A stretch of 64,000 bases of DNA from Tetrastigma voinierianum (taxonomy: Eukaryota > Streptophyta > Magnoliopsida > Vitales > Vitaceae). The stretch covers positions 1 to 64,000 of the forward strand of contig JAEQBH010001837.1 in NCBI GenBank assembly GCA_016808115.1. The letters run 5' to 3'. Shown one piece after another: positions 14,134 through 23,889 of this stretch (positions are counted from its first letter, which is position 1; each line of letters starts with the position of its first letter). The notes below the pieces were generated by a model. That model searched no databases and had not been told where the DNA came from. It saw nothing but the letters and a program-made list of their open reading frames with translations. The translations under genes and the position numbers were made by a program.

Positions 14134-14150
14134 CACGTGATGATCACGTG
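14134..14150. promoter_or_regulatory. Double G-box palindrome upstream of the zinc-finger gene
   Basis: CACGTGATGATCACGTG: two CACGTG G-boxes, each followed inward by AT, around one central base. It lies 124-140 bp upstream of the ATG at 14274. CACGTG is the core bound by plant bHLH and bZIP factors; the paired arrangement in a proximal promoter suggests a real dimer or double-dimer site. Regulation itself is inferred. Confidence 0.55.
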
Positions 14151-14158
14151 AAACCAAA

Positions 14159-14218
14159 ATAGGTAATATTCCCAAAATCAGAAAATTAATAGGTAATATT
14201 CCCAAAATCAGAAAATTA
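14159..14218. repeat. Two perfect 30-bp tandem repeats in the promoter
   Basis: A unit starting ATAGGTAATATTCCC and ending AGAAAATTA occurs twice back to back (14159-14188, 14189-14218) with no mismatch, just downstream of the G-box palindrome and upstream of the GA tract. Confidence 0.9.
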
Positions 14219-14243
14219 AATTCACAAATCTCGGGAAACCCTA

Positions 14244-14244
14244 G

Positions 14245-14267
<23 letters not shown>
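14244..14267. repeat. (GA)n tract in the 5' UTR
   Basis: GA dinucleotide run ending a few bases before the start codon at 14274. GA/CT tracts are common in plant 5' UTRs and core promoters. Confidence 0.85.
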
Positions 14268-14273
<6 letters not shown>

Positions 14274-14275
<2 letters not shown>

Positions 14276-14805
14276 GGAGAAGGAGAAGGAGAAAGAGAAG
14301 AAGAGCAGCAGAGGTTTCTGCTACTACTGCGAGAGGCAGTTCGAGAACGAGAAGATTCTTGTTCAGCACCAGGAGGCCAAGCACTTCAAGTGCCATGTCT
14401 GCAACCAGAAGCTCTCCACCGCCTCCGGCATGGCCATCCATGTCCTCCAGGTCCACGAGGAGGCCGTCTCCAAGTAATTTTCTTCTTTTCCCCACTTCTT
14501 TCTTTTTCATTCTTCTCTATTCATCCTACCCTTTTCCTGAGCAATTTTGCAGAGATTCTTCGTCAATTTCTAGCATCTTTTGTTGCCCGATTCATCTTGT
14601 TTGATTAATTACATTCCCTGTTTTGAGAAAAGAAGAGTTTTCCGATTCACGCTGCTGTTGGTTGGTTTACTTGCACTGATTTTATTTTCTTGTAATTTGT
14701 TCAGAGTTCCTAATGCTATTCCCGGGAGAGAATCCACTGAAATTGAAATATTTGGAATGCAAAGAGTCCCAGATGATATTCTAATATTACGGAGAGGAGA
14801 GCAAG
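14274..14805 (+). CDS. BuGZ/SUF4-like C2H2 zinc-finger protein, first two exons (truncated gene)
   Basis: Exon 1 is 14274-14473 and exon 2 is 14705-14805, joined across a GT-AG intron (14474-14704) that rebuilds a Lys codon in frame. The protein starts with a Lys/Glu-rich stretch and has two tandem zinc fingers: Cys16, Cys19, His32, His37, then Cys40, Cys43, His56, His61, with the signature KHFKCHVCNQKLSTASGM. Exon 2 continues VPNAIPGREST..EIFGMQ. This is the N-terminal module of the ZNF207/BuGZ family, which includes plant SUF4, nuclear regulators of transcription and spindle assembly. Without splicing the frame stops at 14475. A GT donor follows exon 2 at 14806, but no proline-rich downstream exons appear before the MATH gene at 16.1 kb. 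The end of exon 2 (ILILRRGEQ) departs from the usual family sequence. Probably a truncated copy; expression cannot be judged. Confidence 0.8.
14474..14704 (+). other. Intron 1 of the BuGZ/SUF4-like gene
   Basis: GTAATTTTCTT donor and TTTGTTCAG acceptor. Splicing joins the second zinc finger to the conserved VPNA..PGRES segment in frame, which is why I prefer this structure to the single-exon 67-residue reading. Confidence 0.8.
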
Positions 14806-14826
14806 GTATTGTTATCTCCATCGTTA

Positions 14827-15120
14827 AGTATTTAATATTTGTATCCCCATTATATTATAATGGAAGACTTTTTTTCACCTTTATTTAGGGTGGTTTTTCA
14901 CACAATACCTGGTGTCCTTTTGTGGTTGGAAGTTCTCGGTTTATCATTGTCCTTTCTTAAGTTAGTATTGTTGCTCAAATTGTTATTTTCTTAAGGTCAT
15001 GTTTTGTTCTTGAAAGTACTAATCAGAAAAATTATAAGAAAAATGATTTTCTAATGTCTGAAAAAAAAAATCAAATATAAATAAAATTACCTAAAAACAT
15101 ATAAAATTTTAAATTATTTT
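14827..15120. repeat. Direct repeat, copy 1 (partner at 15588-15872)
   Basis: Begins with ATTTGTATCCCCATTATATT then AATGGAAGA, contains TTTATCATTGTC and GTTGCTCAAA, and ends in AATTATTTTATTT. The same blocks in the same order occur about 760 bp downstream. It lies directly after exon 2 of the zinc-finger gene. Confidence 0.75.
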
Positions 15121-15587
15121 ATTTTGTAAAAATTTGTTTGAAGTAGTAAATAAAAATAATGTGGTTAACTCTTCTATGTATAAACATGCACAAGTTCTAA
15201 TACTTAATCTCCACTGCTCAACTAGTTGTGGCAGAGAAGACCTTGCATCCTCTCTGTCTCTGTCTCTCTCTCTCTTTGTAACACCACCTAATATGCTCGC
15301 CCTTCCTTCTTTTGACTTGTTTATGTTTATCCTTCAAGCTTGATGATACTTTAAGATCACTTTTCATCCGGCATTACTTTGCTATCCACAAGTACATGTT
15401 GGCTAGGTTCTTCAGCCCATGAGTTTATAAAAAGCTATTTTATATTTGTGGTATTTCCTAAGCCCACATATAAAAATAGCATTAGGTTCTTTTTTTCTTT
15501 TTTTTTAGTAAGTGGTGAAAAAAAAATGAGAAAAGGTAGGCTACCTTTCTTAGTTTTTGGCTGAGGGCTTTTCACCTCAAAGTACTG
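15121..15587. other. Unassigned sequence between direct repeat copies
   Basis: Contains a TCTCTGTCTCTG tract near 15253. ORFs at 15134-15343 and 15435-15710 show no known domain. No further zinc-finger gene exon recognised. Confidence 0.4.
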
Positions 15588-15872
15588 AAATATTTGTATC
15601 CCCATTATATTATAATGGAAGATGTTTTTTGTACCTTTATTTAAAGGTTTTTTTCCTACATCATATCTGTGTCCTTTTTTTGGTTTGAAGCTTTGATTTA
15701 TCATTGTCATTCTTAGTTATTATCGTTGCTCAAAGTTATTTATTTCCTTAAAGTCCAATTTTATTTAAAAATGTTAAGGCAATCATGTTTGACTATCTAA
15801 TGAAAATTGTAATGAAAATCAAAGTATGAATAATTACCTAGAAAATGCAATTTTAAATTATTTAATTTTTAT
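15588..15872. repeat. Direct repeat, copy 2 (partner at 14827-15120)
   Basis: Starts ATATTTGTATCCCCATTATA like copy 1 and keeps the block order with small indels. It ends about 245 bp upstream of the first MATH exon. The spacer and repeat may mark an old tandem duplication or a mobile insertion between the two gene relics. Confidence 0.75.
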
Positions 15873-16117
15873 ATGGATAGTGAAAACTAAAAAAAATATG
15901 CGTAGTAACTAAAAAATAATATGTGAATTTAACGTATTTTTGATTTCTTTTCATTTTTTCTTCCTTATACTTCTATTCTCCTTTACACATTTTCCAGGAA
16001 CCAAACATAGCTGAAGGATCTTTTAATTATGTATCAATCTTGATTTTCCCTTTCACCTTCCCAACAATACATACTAAAATTATGGTTTCATGCTTTTGAA
16101 TGATTACTCATTTACAG

Positions 16118-17408
16118 CAATATCAAGAACATTAAGATCTTTCCCACCAGCCGACTACTTATTCAAGGTGGAATCTGTATCAGTGCTTCTGAATACAAGA
16201 ATTGAAAAATATGAATCAGGGTCATTTGAAGTTGGTGGCTACAAGTGGTGGGTTTACTTTCAATCCTTCTTTTTCCATATACCTTTTTCTCGTCCAGCTT
16301 TTGCTCATTTCTTCCACATTTGCAGGAGATTGTGTCTATACCCAAATGGAAAAAACAAAAGTGAGGGGAAAGGGCACGTCTCCCTCTATTTGGAAATATC
16401 AGATACTGAAAATCTTCCTCTTGGGTGGGAGGTTACTGTCAACTTCAAATTCTTTGTGTTTAATCATATACATAGAAAGTGCTTGACTGTCAGGTAGTCT
16501 TTTTTTTTTTTTTTTTTTTTGTTTTGTTTTTTCAGCTACACATATTTTACAGTTATGTGGTCAAGATAGAAGATATACTAATGACATGCACTCATCTACT
16601 TATTTAGATGCTGATTCGAAGGCAAGACACTTCAATGTGATCAATACTCAATGTGGGATTGCTCAGTTTCTTTCACTGTATGAACTCAAGGATCCTTGCA
16701 ATGGATACTTGATGGATGATTATTGCATTTTCAGAGCAGAGGTGTTTGTTATTAAATATAGTGGCAAAGGGGAGTGTCTTTCCGTGATAAAGGATCCTGC
16801 TGATGGTACTTTCACTTGGGAGATTGAGAATTTCTCCCATAGGAATCAGGAAATCATTTACTCTGAAATATTCACTGTGAAGAAAGTCAAATGGCATGTG
16901 TTAATGCATTTCGTTTCTTTTTTTTGTAGTATAAGTGAGGTGGATTAAATTCAAGCTTTTTGTTTATTTCTTGCTCATGCAAATGAATCAGGAAGTTGAT
17001 CCTATACCCCAGAGAGAAACCAGAAGGCAAAGAACAAAGCTGTCCACTCTTTCTAGAGCTGGCTAGTTTTGAAACCTCCATCAAAGGAATTATATACTGA
17101 GTTCGAGTTGTCATAAGGATCAAAAGTCTGAGTATTAAGCCATCCATGGTAATTCAACTACACTGAATTTTGTTTATTTTATTAAACAAATGCTATCGTT
17201 ATCCTAATTATATTGTGTTTAGATTTTTTGTTAATTAAACAAAAATGAAGGTTGATTTATTTGTCTAATTGCAGGTGACGTTTGGTTCTCTGACTCCATA
17301 AAAAATTGGGGTTTTCTTAATTTCATCTCTCAGAGTGATCTCCATGACAAACCCGACCACTTCCTACTAAATGGTACTCTGATAGTCCAAGCGAAGATTA
17401 CTCTGTAG
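16118..17408 (+). pseudogene. TRAF-like (MATH domain) protein gene, two MATH domains, broken
   Basis: Five exon-like blocks on the plus strand encode a plant TRAF-like/MATH protein: 16118-16247, 16326-16493, ~16605-16888, 16992-17148 and 17275-17408 (stop TAG). Typical motifs are FKVESVS, KYESGSFEVGGYKW, LYPNGKNKSEGKGHVSLYL, LPLGWEVTVNFKFFVFN, then FTWEIENFS, KLILYPRE, and the C-terminal WGFLNFISQSDL..NGTLIVQAKI. MATH domains are meprin/TRAF homology adaptors that bind partner proteins. Exons 1 and 2 join cleanly (KWRL). The exon 2-3 junction is out of frame, the third intron would need a GC donor at 16889, and exon 4 hits a stop after GIIY with the family frame continuing in another phase. 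The first exon begins after an acceptor (TTTACAG) or at the ATG at 16090; no upstream exon was identified. Best read as a pseudogene, though splicing variants cannot be excluded. Confidence 0.75.
16500..16520. repeat. Poly(T) tract in MATH gene intron 2
   Basis: About 21 consecutive T just after the exon 2 donor at 16494, before TGTTTTGTTTTTTCAG. It leaves several alternative acceptors for the intron, one reason the exon 2-3 junction is uncertain. Confidence 0.85.
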
Positions 17409-17710
17409 TCTATTCAAGGAATATCTAATGACACATTCCAAGACCTTTAATTAGAAAAGAGTATGATGTTCTGATTGAAAAATACGTACACTATGTTGTA
17501 ACAGATCAGTATGTATTTGATCCCATAGAGGTATTCCTTGGCTTTATCCATTGTCTATTTTAGATTGTATCTATACACGAAATTATGAGTTCTTTAACCT
17601 CCCTTCTATATATGCATACCTATTCATTATGCACAAAAGTTTTCATTTTCGTCTCGTAACCTAAACTTTTTATAAAGTTCATCTACTAATAAGACTTTTG
17701 AACAAAGATA
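17409..17710. other. 3' flank of the MATH pseudogene
   Basis: No recognised feature. It may include the 3' UTR and the insertion target of the copia element. Confidence 0.4.
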
Positions 17711-17908
17711 TGTGAATCAAGATGGTTTAATATTTGGAAAGTTATATAAGAATAATAACTGAAGAAAGAGCAAAGTCTTTATATATTATAAGCGTAAATT
17801 ACAGAGCAAGAGGAGGTCTTATATAGGTTAGATTATACAACCCTAGAAAAATACAAATTACAATCTTACGAAAATACAAAATAAATCTAATAATATAATA
17901 ATCTAACA
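17711..17908 (-). repeat. Copia 3' LTR, about 198 bp
   Basis: Minus-strand start TGTTAGATTATTATATT at 17908, directly preceded by the purine tract; end near 17711 at ...TTGATTCACA. It carries a TATA-like TATATAAGACC segment on the minus strand. Confidence 0.65.
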
Positions 17909-17922
17909 TCCCCCTTCTGCTT
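17909..17922 (-). other. Copia polypurine tract
   Basis: Minus strand AAGCAGAAGGGGGA directly before the LTR start TGTTAG: the expected plus-strand primer for reverse transcription. Confidence 0.7.
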
Positions 17923-18231
17923 CAGTTATAGTAGTTGTCAGTGCTTTATATTACCTTGATCTTTGGAGCAGCAGTATTGTTGCTAGCTTCTCGAGATAGA
18001 TAATCACCCAAAAGAAAACAATATCATGTAGTAGATCGACGATCAGTGGGATCATCCCAATCTGTATCTGAATATACTTTGAAGAGTTAATGAAGAATGG
18101 GAAGAAAAATAGAAGACTGCGTCAAATATGGTGTCTTTTCGGATATTGAATAATCCACGAAAGAGAGCAGCTGACATAATGAGGAGATACAGGCGACCAT
18201 AAATTGTGACTACATAGGCCCATAGGAAATA

Positions 18232-18449
18232 TCAGGGTGAGTAACAGTGAGATAGATTAGAGGTAAATTCATGGGCTTTATATTCTTGGGCATTATTAGA
18301 TCTGAAAACTTTGATAGGTTTAGAAAACTGTGTTTCAATCATTTTGGTAAAGTCACAATATATTTGATAAAGTTCAGAACAATTTTTGAAGAGATAAATC
18401 CAAGTATATTGGGAAAAATCATCCACAAAAATAACAAAGTAACGTGACC
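18232..18449 (-). pseudogene. Copia integrase core fragment
   Basis: Minus-strand reading contains the first catalytic Asp in FVDDFSQYTW and, later, the FRSNNAQEY segment where the second catalytic Asp (normally SDNG) has become Asn-Asn. About 70 residues remain of a domain usually over 100. It is cut at its N-terminal side by the LTR at 18453. Confidence 0.75.
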
Positions 18450-18452
18450 CAC

Positions 18453-19568
18453 TGATGAGTGCCTAAAACACTCATGCCATACCCGCGTCTGTCTTATTGT
18501 TTTAGCTTTATTTTACAATTAATTATGTATTTCTATGGCGGAGCAAGCGTTTTTGTATTGTGTGTGAGCTGCGAGGTGGAGCAGGCGGTTTGGAAGCATT
18601 TTGGAGCGGAGGTAGAAGTCGTAAAGGTGATTTAGACGTCGCGGCGTTAGATTCGACAGAATGAAGTCAACAAGCGTGACGATCTCAGCGTCGCTGACGT
18701 CAGTAGCGAGTTTTGTCTCTCCATCATTAAAAGCAAAAGGGGACCAGAATTCGAGGGTATCGAGATACGTACGGACTAGGGCACGAAAAGCATAGCAGCA
18801 ACCAAGGAAATCAGTGAAGAAGATAGTTACTTTTGTATTTTTCTTCTTTCTTGAAAGAATGATGATGTTTTATAGGCGAGATAACGTGGCGCCGTTCGAT
18901 TATGTTTACAGATTCATATCTAGGGTGTTGTTGAACCACATCCGCGATTGCATGGATTAAAGGTCGTATTTTATATTATTCGAGTTGTTATGACTTGTTA
19001 GTATCACACTCACATATGTGATTTATTTATGGTGATGTCGTGACATTGGCATGATTGTGTTGGATATCCGAGATTCGAGAGATGAGGATGTCCAGGGATC
19101 TAAATAGAGTAGCCCTCGGTCAATTCGGTAAATAGAGATATTCCGATTGAGGGTGGCGATTAAGGTTAGAACATTTAAGCGTTTCGGAGTATCGAGTTGG
19201 GGTAGAGATGCTTCCTACTAGCGAGATAGGCGGATACACCTCGAGAGAGGGTATCTCGTAAGCCACGATCACCGTCGTCGTGAGTCGTGAATAAGTGAGA
19301 TAGTAATTTCTCTAGGAAGTAATCATCAAAAGTGGCAGGGGGAGACATAACCCTAGTCTCCACAACATAGCAATTCACTAAGATCGATTAGTTTAGTTTA
19401 AGTTTAGACATTAGTAATCACATCGCTCCAAGCTTACATCACAGATAATATTCGAAGCTAAACTCATGTTCAATGCGATCCTCGTGGATGGAGTATCCGT
19501 ACCTAGTGCAGCTCATATTCTTGATCGACGCGATGCGAAACGCGCATGGCGTGCATATATACACATCA
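18453..19568 (+). mobile_element. Family C (Athila-like) 5' LTR, C1
   Basis: Begins TGATGAGTGCCTAAAACAC and ends ...ATATATACACATCA, about 20 bp before a tRNA-Asp primer-binding site. Blocks around 19200-19250 (GCGAGATAGGCGGATACACC) occur inverted in LTR C2 at 44015-44045, and the start matches C4 and C5. U3 holds the motifs GACGTCGCGGCG and CAGCGTCGCTGACGTCAG at 18636-18710. This LTR fixes the orientation of the element that follows. No matching 3' LTR was found, so the element is 3' truncated. Confidence 0.75.
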
Positions 19569-19589
19569 TGACTTTCGACTGTCGAGTTT

Positions 19590-19607
19590 TAGGCGCCGTT
19601 CTTGGAG
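19590..19607 (+). other. tRNA-Asp-type primer-binding site, degenerate
   Basis: TAGGCGCCGTTCTTGGAG against the expected TGGCGCCGTTGCCGGGGA. The element at 51345 has the exact form, which supports this reading. Confidence 0.6.
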
Positions 19608-19841
19608 GAATAAGTTTAGTGTTGATATTGACAACAAGGCAATTAGATATTACTCTGGAATTTTTGTTTTACAAGTGCTGGTAATTTAGTCTTTCTGTTT
19701 CGTGTGTGATTGCAGTCAAGGTTACAGTGAATGCATGCGAACACGAGGTCAGGCTGAATTACATCCATTTGATCTAGAGCCAGAAAGAACCTTACACCGA
19801 TTACGCTGGGGCGACGATCTGGGAATAGAAAGCTAGCAATC

Positions 19842-20800
19842 ATGGAGAACAATGAAGAGCAGGATCTTAGCCTTGAACAAAACGAGCCACAAAGGGGTCG
19901 AAATGGGAATAACGGAAGGAATCAAGCACCCAGGCTGTTTATACAGCCAGATGATCCATTCATGTTGCTAGAAGAGTTTGCCCTACCGCCTACAATTGTT
20001 TAGACAACTATCCGAAGACCACCTATTCAGGTAAACAACTTCGAGTTGAAGTCAATAACTTTACAGATGCTTCAGAACATCCTGTTCCATGGATTACCTA
20101 ATGAGAATCCAAATATGCATTTGACCAACTTCCTCGAAGTCTGCGACACGATCAAGTACAATGGGATTCATGAAGAAGAGAGGCACTCGAGGTTGAGATT
20201 GTTCCACTCTCACTGGGTGATAGAGCCCGAGCATTGGTTGAGCAAAGTCGACCACCAGTTCCATTACTTAATGGAATGACGTGCGAAGTTCTGACCAGTT
20301 CCTTCCACACTGCGAAAATTGCACAAGCGGTCTGAGAGATCAATACTTTGGACAGCTGAGGGAAGAACGGCGAAGCATGGAGATGGAATTTCCACGAGCT
20401 GACCAGGAAGTATCCATCTGGCTGACGGATGGATGTAGGTCCATACTTTTTATAATATTAGTGCGAGAAGAATGCGCTAGAGCAGTGATTGATGCCTCGG
20501 GAGGGTCGCTAATGAAGAGACCACGGACGAGAGCATATGAAATCTTGGAAGATCTTTGCTACTAATACCAATCGGTGGCCTAGAGAGAAGGCTACACGCA
20601 GTGAAGGCCATAAAACGGCCTGAGATAACGAGGTTCTCAACAATACGGTTACTCGTAGCCTTTGACTTACTAAGAACAAGCGAGCTAGACAGCAAGGTAC
20701 CGCGAATGCCATACAGACCAACCCATGAGAGTTGTGTGAATTATGTGGAGGACAGCATAGCAGCACATAATGCCAATCGGGAAACCAAACCGTAGAAGCG
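19842..20800 (+). pseudogene. Athila-like gag, decayed
   Basis: Starts ATGGAGAACAATGAAGAG at 19842. The matrix/capsid-like region reads NNFELKSITLQMLQNILFHG and HLTNFLEVCDTIKYNGI, then HWVIEPEHWL, which is the Athila-group Gag fold region. A stop at about 20002 and frame changes after 20278 break it. At 20735-20773 a zinc-knuckle remnant CELCGGQH with the last Cys after a stop marks the nucleocapsid end. Gag packages element RNA into cytoplasmic particles; this copy cannot make it. Confidence 0.75.
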
Positions 20801-21589
20801 AGGCTCGGTATGTAAAGGTTTATTAAAATTCGACCACCAATGATAGGGTTAGTATGGAAACAGCTATCATAGCAATCGAGGCCCGAGGTGGCGTCATGCG
20901 TGGAATGGTCAAAGCAGTCGAGGTTATGGATGGAGGAACAATCGAACAACATTCTCGTCTAGCGGCGAACCACCTTCGGAGAAAGGTGGACTTAGACGAG
21001 CCCTTCGCCTTGAGTAGCACATCTCACATTGCCTTTATGAATGAGACGGCGAATATCAAACGAGCCGATTGAACAATCAAGCGGCCGCAGGTTGAAATTT
21101 AGAAATTACGGATGGGCCCCGAATGGCGATCTATTGTGAGAAAGGCGGTCGGGTTCCTTACGGCTGGCTGATGGGCAGAGAAGGGGGAATGAACATGTTA
21201 AAGCGATCCGCGGCCGAAGTGGTAAAGAATTGGCGTCTGACCGAGCCCGATGACGGAGGAGGTAGGCGAAAGTCTTCTAGCTGTTGAATAGTAATATAGA
21301 GGCGACCTCGAGACATGATCTGTGGGAACCTGGCCCGAAGCAAAGGATAACCCTGACCTGGCCCCGATTCCGTATCCACAGCGTCTAAGAAGCATAAGTT
21401 GGATAAGCATTTCACGAAGTTCATGGAAATTATTTAGAAGCGCACATCAATATTGGTTTGACGGTGCTGCGGAGCGGATGCCGGTTATGTCAAAGTTTAT
21501 GAAGGACATCTTGTCTCGAAGAGAGGCGTGGTTGAAGCAGTTAGCCTAAGCGGGAGTGTAGTGCCATCAGCTAAAGAAAGGCTGTAGTA

Positions 21590-21850
21590 AGCTAAAAGAC
21601 CCAGGCAGTTTCACTATCCCCTGTACCATCGAAAATGCTATCTTTGAGAGAGCATTGTGTGATTCAGGCACCCGATATTGTCTCGTGCCCTTGTCCATAT
21701 TTAAATGTTTGGGGTTGGGGTGAAGCTCGTCCTACTACGGAGTCACCTCCGGCTAAGCGGACGGGTCAGCAAAGCATCAGGAAATTGATAGAAGATGTCT
21801 TAGTGAAGGTTGACAAAGTTTATCTTCCAGCCCGGACTTCATTGTATTAG
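21590..21850 (+). pseudogene. Athila-like aspartic protease, decayed
   Basis: FTIPCTIENAIFERALCDSG holds the retropepsin active site as CDSG (usual form D-L/S-G), and VLVKVDKVYLPA follows near 21810. The protease would cleave Gag-Pol. Frame is broken between the two blocks. Confidence 0.6.
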
Positions 21851-22281
21851 ATATGGAAGAAGATAAAGAAATACCCATGATCTTAGAGTAAGGCAGTTTT
21901 TCTTACTGTGGCTTGAGCAATGATTGATGTTCGAGGGGAGAGCTAAAATCAGAGTGCAGAAGATGAAGTCAAGTTCAACGCGTCGGCCGTGAGACATCCC
22001 GCGCAGAGTGATACATGCTTCATGAGACAGAGACAAGAGGCTATAAAGGTTTCAACAAAGTGGTCTCACTGGACCCTTTGGAGGCTAGCCTAGCATGAGT
22101 GATTCGAGAATACGGGCGAAGAGGCGTGAGGAGTATAAAATGGATGGATTCTTTCGAACCCAATAGAAGCGAAATATTTTGAATCTCTAGGTGAAAGTTA
22201 AATGCTAAGCATCTCGTTGAACAACCACTCAAGACGGAACAAAAGCCATCGCTTCACCCATTTGAAATATGCAGATTCGGG

Positions 22282-23130
22282 ATGGCCTCCACCTTACCAG
22301 TTGATCATTTCAAATGGCCCCCGATTGCACTGGGGAGGAAGAAAAGTTATCGAGGGTCCTTAGAGATCACAAAATGCGCTCGGATGGCTTCTAGCCTATT
22401 TAAAAGGATCTCGCCTTCCATGTGCATGCATCAGATTTTGGCCGGGAAGATGGTCATAAACCTTCAAAGGGAAGCACGTGTGAGGAGGTCAATCCAAATC
22501 ATGAAAGAGGTAGTCCACAAGGAGGTGTTAAAGTGGCTGGATACCGGGGTTATTTATCCTATTTTTGACAGTGCATGGGTAAGTCTGGTACAAGTAGTAC
22601 CTAAAAAGGGTGGAACAACCGTCATAAGAACTGAGAATAACACATTACTGCCTTCTAGAACAGTTATCGGGTGGAGAATTTGTATTGATTATCGGAAACT
22701 GAATAAGGCCACTAAAGATCAGCTTCCCATTGCCGTTACTGATCGATGTTGGATCGATTAGCCGTCTAATACTACCGCTGATGGATATTCGGCTACAATC
22801 AAATTATGTACTCGAAGATCGTGAGAAGACGACATTCACATGTCCCTATGGGACATTTGCATTCGCAGCGGATGCCCTCGCCGTGCAATGCCGGCACCTT
22901 CCAACGATGTATGATGGCCATATTCGATATGGTCAAAAAACAATCGAGGTATTCGCGGATGATTTTTCTGGCTCGGGTAGCTCATTTGATAAATTGTCCG
23001 GAGCACTCGAGGTCGTTGTCGTAATAGATGCGAGGAGACTAACCTTGTACTCAATTGGAAGAAGTGCCATTTTATGGTACAAGAGGGCATTGTACTTGGG
23101 CATCGGATTTCAGCAAGAGGAATAGAGGTA
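22282..23130 (+). pseudogene. Athila-like reverse transcriptase, decayed
   Basis: The N-terminal part is still readable: EVLKWLDTGVIYPI, VQVVPKKGGTTV and the conserved GWRICIDYRKLNKAT at 22662-22712. After a stop at 22759 the fingers/palm continue in other frames with EKTTFTCPYGTFAFAA and FQRCMMAIF. The catalytic YxDD motif is present as FADD at 22952-22963. The domain copies element RNA into DNA; at least three frame breaks make this copy inactive. Confidence 0.85.
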
Positions 23131-23790
23131 GACAGAGCAAAGATTGAAGCAATTGAAAAATTACCTCCACCCTCATCGGTAAAAGGGATAAGAAGCTTTG
23201 TGCCATTAATCGATTTTATAGATGCTTCATCACGACTTTTCTCGTGACGGCAGAAAACCGTTGTTCACTCCATCGTCCAAGGGACCCCATTTGAGTTTGA
23301 TGCACGGTATGCGGCATTTTCGTTGTTGAAAGATAATTGGTATCTGGCCCTATCAGAGTAGCTCCAGATTGGTCCTTTCCATTCGAGCTAATGTGTGACG
23401 TGAAGTGACTATGCGATTGAGCAAAGTAGGGCGTAAAAGAGAAAGAATATTCCAGTGATCTATTATGCAGCGAACTCAATGATGCCCACTGAATTACGCC
23501 ACTACTTTAAAAGGAACTATCGGGCCATTGTCTTTGCTTTTGACAAATTTAGGGGTCTTGTATTTGATCGGGCAACAAGGTAGTAGTCCACACGATCATT
23601 CCGTCATAAAATACTTATTTGATGACTAAAGGACGCCAAACCCGCACTAATCCCGGCGGTTCTCACAAGTAAGAATTCGACTTAGAGATTAAAGACAAGA
23701 AAGGAACGGAGAACCCAAATGCAGATCATCTTCACTTCGCTAGGAAGGGGCGTGATGAGGTTCAAGTGAATGATGACTTTCCGATGATGT
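23131..23790 (+). pseudogene. Athila-like RNase H region, decayed
   Basis: Connection and RNase H remnants: VDRAKIEAIEKLPPPSSVKG directly after RT, then ATNS-type VIYYAANSMMPTELRHYF at 23456-23510 and RAIVFAFDKFRG. The end of RNase H is marked by FDLEIKDKKGTENPNADHL near 23675-23730, spread over frames with many stops. Confidence 0.7.
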
Positions 23791-23889
23791 CGCAATTTAT
23801 CAAGACAAAAGGGCAGCTCCATGGTTTGCGACCACGTGGAATGTCAGGTAGCCAAGGTAATCCCTCCATAATTTAGCTATCAACAGAAA

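Larger units (their letters stand above)
17711..18452 (-). mobile_element. Internally deleted Ty1/copia element, 3' end with LTR
   Basis: On the minus strand, integrase core (18449 down to 18232), then RNase H (about 18077 to 17975), then a purine tract and the 3' LTR. Integrase reads RYFVIFVDDFSQYTWIYLF and FRSNNAQEY; RNase H reads YSDTDWDDPTDRRSTT. The reverse transcriptase that should lie between them in copia order is missing, so the copy has a deletion of more than 1 kb. The 5' part is lost at 18453, where the Athila-like LTR begins. Stops are present in the RNase H part. Confidence 0.75.

Noticed and set aside
14241..14510. Leu-rich 89-codon frame on the minus strand
   Set aside because: Antisense shadow of the zinc-finger exon and the GA tract.
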